Origin: CAYLOC01 sp964385195
GTDB lineage: Bacteria > Actinomycetota > Actinomycetes > Propionibacteriales > Nocardioidaceae
NCBI GenBank assembly: GCA_964385195.1
Contig: CAYLOC010000139.1
Location: forward strand, 1 to 9,070
Length of the DNA stretch: 9,070 bases
Direction of reading: 5' to 3'
Shown here: positions 7,584-9,070 of the stretch, piece by piece
How the letters are laid out: each line of letters starts with the position of its first letter
How positions within the stretch are numbered: the stretch's first letter is position 1
The notes under the pieces: model-generated
Told to the model about the DNA's origin: nothing
Seen by the model: only the letters and a program-made list of their open reading frames with translations
Databases searched by the model: none
Translations under genes and position numbers: made by a program

Positions 7584-7851
7584 GGCCTCCGGTCCCTTCC
7601 GAGCGAGCCATCCTGCTCGGTTGTTTTTCTACCCCACCAAACGTCTCAGCCCTCCAAATGGTTGTGCAGCCCACGCCAACATCAACCGCGACCGCGCGGA
7701 ATAGTCAAAACCTGTGGATCGCCCCTTTGGGTCTGACAGAAAGCTGGTGCAAACTGCGTTCTCCGATGCGGGCTTCTCAGTTGACTTCGGCGGGATAACC
7801 ACGTCCCGTAGCCAGAACCCCGGCAACCGAACGCGATGGGACACTGTACTT
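7584..7851. promoter_or_regulatory. Divergent intergenic region between the sigma factor and YjbR-family genes
   Basis: This 268-bp region should hold promoters for the sigma operon (leftward) and the YjbR-family gene (rightward). TTGACT hexamers occur on the minus strand at 7703-7708 and on the plus strand at 7781-7786, but neither has a good -10 at standard spacing. A weak ECF-like -35 (GAGAAC, minus strand, near 7758-7763) is the only hint of autoregulation. A 5-bp hairpin (CGAGC/GCTCG, 7604-7619) followed by TTGTTTTT on the plus strand lies in the sigma factor's leader. An open frame with a GTG at 7714 covers the right part, but it has no family resemblance and no ribosome binding site. 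Confidence 0.3.
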
Positions 7852-8160
7852 ATGCGGACGGGCGATGTGGCGGACGTGGCGGACCGGCTGGATGGCGTTC
7901 GCCGAACGACCTCGCACGGGCTGGATCATTGGCGGTACCACGGCCGACTGGTAGCCCGCCAGATCGATGACTCCCACATCGTGATCCGCGCAGACTTCGA
8001 TTACCGAGACGTCCTCCTGCGGCAGTTCCCGGCCACGTTCACCGTTCCGGAGCGCTTCGCGAAGCACATGATGGTGGTCGCGGACCTGGAAGCCGGTGAC
8101 CCACAGGCCATCGAGGACGCACTCGTCGCTGCATGGGAACTGCAGCGTTGTGCCGACTGA
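7852..8160 (+). CDS. MmcQ/YjbR family protein
   Basis: This is a small 102-residue protein from the chosen ATG. It matches the YjbR (CyaY-like fold) pattern along its length. Residues 5-16 form an opening helix ending in 'RLDGV', a 'SHGLDHWRYHGRLVARQ' strand pair follows at 21-37, then 'IVIRADFDYRDVLL' at 43-56, and the C-terminal 'HMMVVADLEAGDP' leads to a helix with 'AAWELQR' near 93-99. The family is often described as DNA-binding, but its biochemical role is not settled. No signal peptide or membrane segment is seen. The frame stays open upstream to a GTG at 7714 (46 more residues). That extension does not look like the family, so the internal ATG is preferred. It lacks a clear Shine-Dalgarno and could be leaderless. 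The gene is divergent from the sigma operon and convergent with the toxin gene, 42 bp away. Confidence 0.75.
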   Translation: MRTGDVADVADRLDGVRRTTSHGLDHWRYHGRLVARQIDDSHIVIRADFDYRDVLLRQFPATFTVPERFAKHMMVVADLEAGDPQAIEDALVAAWELQRCAD

Positions 8161-8202
8161 CCGAGCCGGGGACGCCGCTGAACCGTTTCGCTCAAGGATC
8201 GG

Positions 8203-8601
8203 CTACTGGTGTGGGCGAAGGACCCGTACGTCGACATCGAGCTCGCGAGCTCCGGCAAGCTTGGTGTCGACCGTGACCAGCGGCGCCTCAAGTGCTCGTG
8301 CCAGCACTATGTACGCCGCGTCGTAGACGGTGAAGTTGTCCCTCAAGTCGAGCACACTACCCGTCATGTGCGACAGCGGGTAACGATCAATCTGGAACGA
8401 GCGGAAGTCCTCGACAGCATCCTCCACCTGGCGGTCCGCCAGTTTGCCGCCAAGAGCGTGCCCCCTCAGCGCGCTCGCCACCTCGTAGTCGATCAGTGAC
8501 GGAGCATGTAACTCGCTGTCGGCGATGAGGGCGAGCAACTCGGGGTTGGCCGGCTCATCCACGAGCGCGTCGACCATGGCCGACGACTCGATCACGATCA
8601 C
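8203..8601 (-). CDS. vapC: VapC-family PIN-domain toxin of a type II toxin-antitoxin pair
   Basis: The product is 132 residues, the usual length of a VapC ribonuclease, which cuts specific RNAs using Mg2+ held by acidic residues. The N-terminal strand is 'VIESSAMVDAL'. Glu40 in 'IDYEVASAL', Asp94 in 'TVYDAAYIVLA' and Asp112 in 'LVTVDTKL' match the conserved acidic positions. The first acidic position, usually Asp, is Glu5 (codon GAG at 8587-8589), an uncommon but chemically plausible change. The start is a GTG at 8599-8601 that overlaps the antitoxin stop as GTGA, and there is no strong ribosome binding site of its own. Translation therefore probably depends on the antitoxin being translated first, which helps keep antitoxin in excess. 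The antitoxin should block the active site. Which RNA it cuts cannot be told from sequence. Confidence 0.88.
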   Translation of the reverse strand: MIVIESSAMVDALVDEPANPELLALIADSELHAPSLIDYEVASALRGHALGGKLADRQVEDAVEDFRSFQIDRYPLSHMTGSVLDLRDNFTVYDAAYIVLARALEAPLVTVDTKLAGARELDVDVRVLRPHQ

Positions 8602-8831
8602 GACGCTTCGCGCGCCCGGCGGATCTCCGCCACTGTGTCGGCCACCGAGGGACCACCTCGCCGGTCGCGACGGGAGAGGCGGTCCACGATCTCGGCGTTG
8701 GTCGGTCGCGCCGCCAGTCGTTCCAGCTCGTTGCGCAAGTAGGCGCTGAGCGTGAGGCCACGCTCAGCGGCGTGTGCCTTGAGTGAGTTGAGCGTCGTCT
8801 CCGAGACATCGCGTACCTGCACGAGGGCCAT
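8598..8831 (-). CDS. vapB: Ribbon-helix-helix antitoxin (FitA/VapB-like)
   Basis: The product is 77 residues from the chosen ATG. Residues 2-41 form a ribbon-helix-helix DNA-binding domain: strand 'LVQVRDV', helix 'ETTLNSLKAHAAERG', then 'LTLSAYLRNELERLA'. This is the FitA-type pattern, with a dimer expected. The C-terminal part (45-77), with 'NAEIVDRLS' and 'VADTVAEIRRAREAS', should wrap the PIN toxin and neutralise it. The frame extends upstream, and another ATG lies nine bases earlier (8838-8840). The family's N-terminus begins right at the strand, so 8831 is preferred, with moderate certainty because neither ATG has a clear Shine-Dalgarno. The gene overlaps the toxin by four bases (GTGA). 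As in related pairs, the toxin-antitoxin complex probably represses its own promoter; phased ATGC motifs lie just upstream. Confidence 0.85.
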   Translation of the reverse strand: MALVQVRDVSETTLNSLKAHAAERGLTLSAYLRNELERLAARPTNAEIVDRLSRRDRRGGPSVADTVAEIRRAREAS

Positions 8832-8843
8832 GGCACTCATGGT

Positions 8844-8877
8844 ATGCGTTTCGATGCTTGACATGCAATACGCATGC
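8844..8877. promoter_or_regulatory. Four helically phased ATGC motifs, candidate VapB operator
   Basis: ATGC occurs at 8844-8847, 8854-8857, 8863-8866 and 8874-8877, with steps of 10, 9 and 11 bp. The outer motifs also form an inverted pair, ATGCGT (8844-8849) and ACGCAT (8870-8875), and CGCATGCG at 8871-8878 is a perfect 8-bp palindrome. Ribbon-helix-helix dimers bind short motifs repeated about once per helical turn, so this fits an autoregulatory site. It lies directly before the antitoxin start, with the nearest motif 13 bp from the ATG. It would overlap any promoter there. Confidence 0.5.
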
Positions 8878-8976
8878 GGTGGAGTTCTCAGTGTTGCCGT
8901 CGGCGACCCGGTAGCAGATCGTGGCCGCACCGTCGGCGGTGATACTGAGGATCCACACCAGCTGCTTCAGACGGGC
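8869..8976 (-). pseudogene. Remnant of an IS4/IS1634-type DDE transposase
   Basis: Read on the minus strand, about 35 codons give 'RLKQLVWILSITADGA' then 'YRVADGNTENST'. This matches the internal 'DLKQLVWILTV-ADGAVP-YRVADGNT-D-TH' block of IS4/IS1634-like transposases as I recall it. There is no start, no upstream half and no catalytic C-terminus. Just upstream, the expected 'RPDLKQ' appears to be broken by a one-base loss near 8970-8975, because the codons for Gly-Pro-Val sit in the neighbouring frame. Similarity stops after 'NST', close to the ATGC repeats. A GTG-started frame runs on through the antitoxin gene in another frame, but that part is not meaningful. This is a decayed fragment, not a working element. 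No terminal inverted repeats were found. Confidence 0.6.
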
Positions 8977-9018
8977 CCAAATGCTCGAACTTCAAAAGGT
9001 CACGGTTCCAGGTCAGCG

Positions 9019-9070
9019 TGGCGGAGGATGCGGGATTCGAACCCGCGAGGGCGTTAACCCAACACGCTTT
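9019..9070 (-). tRNA. tRNA-Ser (UCN), 3' part, cut by the window end
   Basis: On the minus strand the sequence ends ATCCTCC-G-CCA. The acceptor 3' strand is at 9023-9029, the discriminator G at 9022 and an encoded CCA at 9019-9021. The T arm is GCGGG-TTCGAAT-CCCGC (9030-9046). A long variable arm (about 9047-9062) with GGG/CCC pairing marks a class II tRNA, and with discriminator G this is serine. The last bases, AAAGCGTG, are the end of the anticodon loop and the 3' anticodon stem. The third anticodon base is therefore A, so the codon is UCN, and the AGY-reading serine tRNA is excluded. The full pattern resembles actinobacterial tRNA-Ser(GGA), but the first two anticodon bases lie outside the window. 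Confidence 0.92.

Noticed and set aside
7604..7630. Hairpin CGAGC/GCTCG followed by TTGTTTTT as an intrinsic terminator
   Set aside because: The stem is only 5 bp and the T-run is on the plus strand, where no upstream gene needs it. It may act on antisense transcripts, but support is weak.
6858..7736. Plus-strand open frame of 292 codons over the sigma/anti-sigma operon
   Set aside because: It is antisense to two genes with clear domains. The translation is Arg/Pro/His-rich and has no family signature.
8764..8958. 64-codon GTG-started minus-strand frame as an intact small gene
   Set aside because: Only its first 25 or so codons resemble anything, namely an internal piece of a transposase. 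The rest runs through the antitoxin gene in the wrong frame.
1..9070. CRISPR array, replication origin or riboswitch
   Set aside because: No regularly spaced direct repeats with unique spacers, no DnaA-box cluster and no recognisable riboswitch core were seen. The only regular repeats are short operator-like motifs and the protein-level Kelch units.

Overview
The window is GC-rich DNA with dense, mostly non-overlapping genes, GTG and ATG starts and strong G/C bias at codon third positions. This base composition, a SigE-type ECF sigma factor with a membrane beta-propeller partner, and a TrmB/LuxR-type regulator all point to an actinobacterium (Actinomycetota). I cannot name the genus from the sequence.

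Positions 1-5496 hold a divergent pair. A two-HTH transcriptional regulator (minus strand, 16-996) faces a very large secreted protein (plus strand, 1138-5496). The large protein has a signal peptide, an S53 (sedolisin-type) serine peptidase domain with Glu/Asp/Asp/Ser all recognisable, several carboxypeptidase-regulatory-like beta-sandwiches, a jelly-roll/adhesin-like domain and a six-bladed Kelch propeller that appears to be inserted into an Ig-like domain. The 141-bp gap between them carries a perfect TGACGT-N4-ACGTCA palindrome and further TGAC/GTCA half-sites. It is the best candidate operator region for the regulator.

Positions 5726-7583 (minus strand) hold a two-gene operon: an ECF sigma factor of the SigE family, followed with a short overlap by a single-pass membrane protein. 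That protein has a short cytoplasmic segment, a Pro/Ser/Thr-rich linker and an extracytoplasmic PQQ/YVTN-like beta-propeller. It is probably the anti-sigma factor or sensor. It converges on the peptidase gene across a 229-bp gap in which I see no strong terminator.

Positions 7852-8160 (plus strand) encode a small MmcQ/YjbR-family protein. Positions 8203-8831 (minus strand) hold a VapBC-type toxin-antitoxin pair: a ribbon-helix-helix antitoxin overlapping a PIN-domain toxin by GTGA. Upstream of the antitoxin are four ATGC motifs spaced about one helical turn apart, a likely autoregulatory operator. Just beyond is a short decayed fragment of an IS4/IS1634-type transposase. The window then ends inside the 3' half of a tRNA-Ser (UCN) gene. 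Toxin-antitoxin genes, an IS remnant and a tRNA 3' end together suggest an integration hot spot.

Most genes belong to known families. The least ordinary part is the regulator plus S53/Kelch locus: its domain arrangement and operator cluster merit follow-up, but nothing in the sequence proves a new system.
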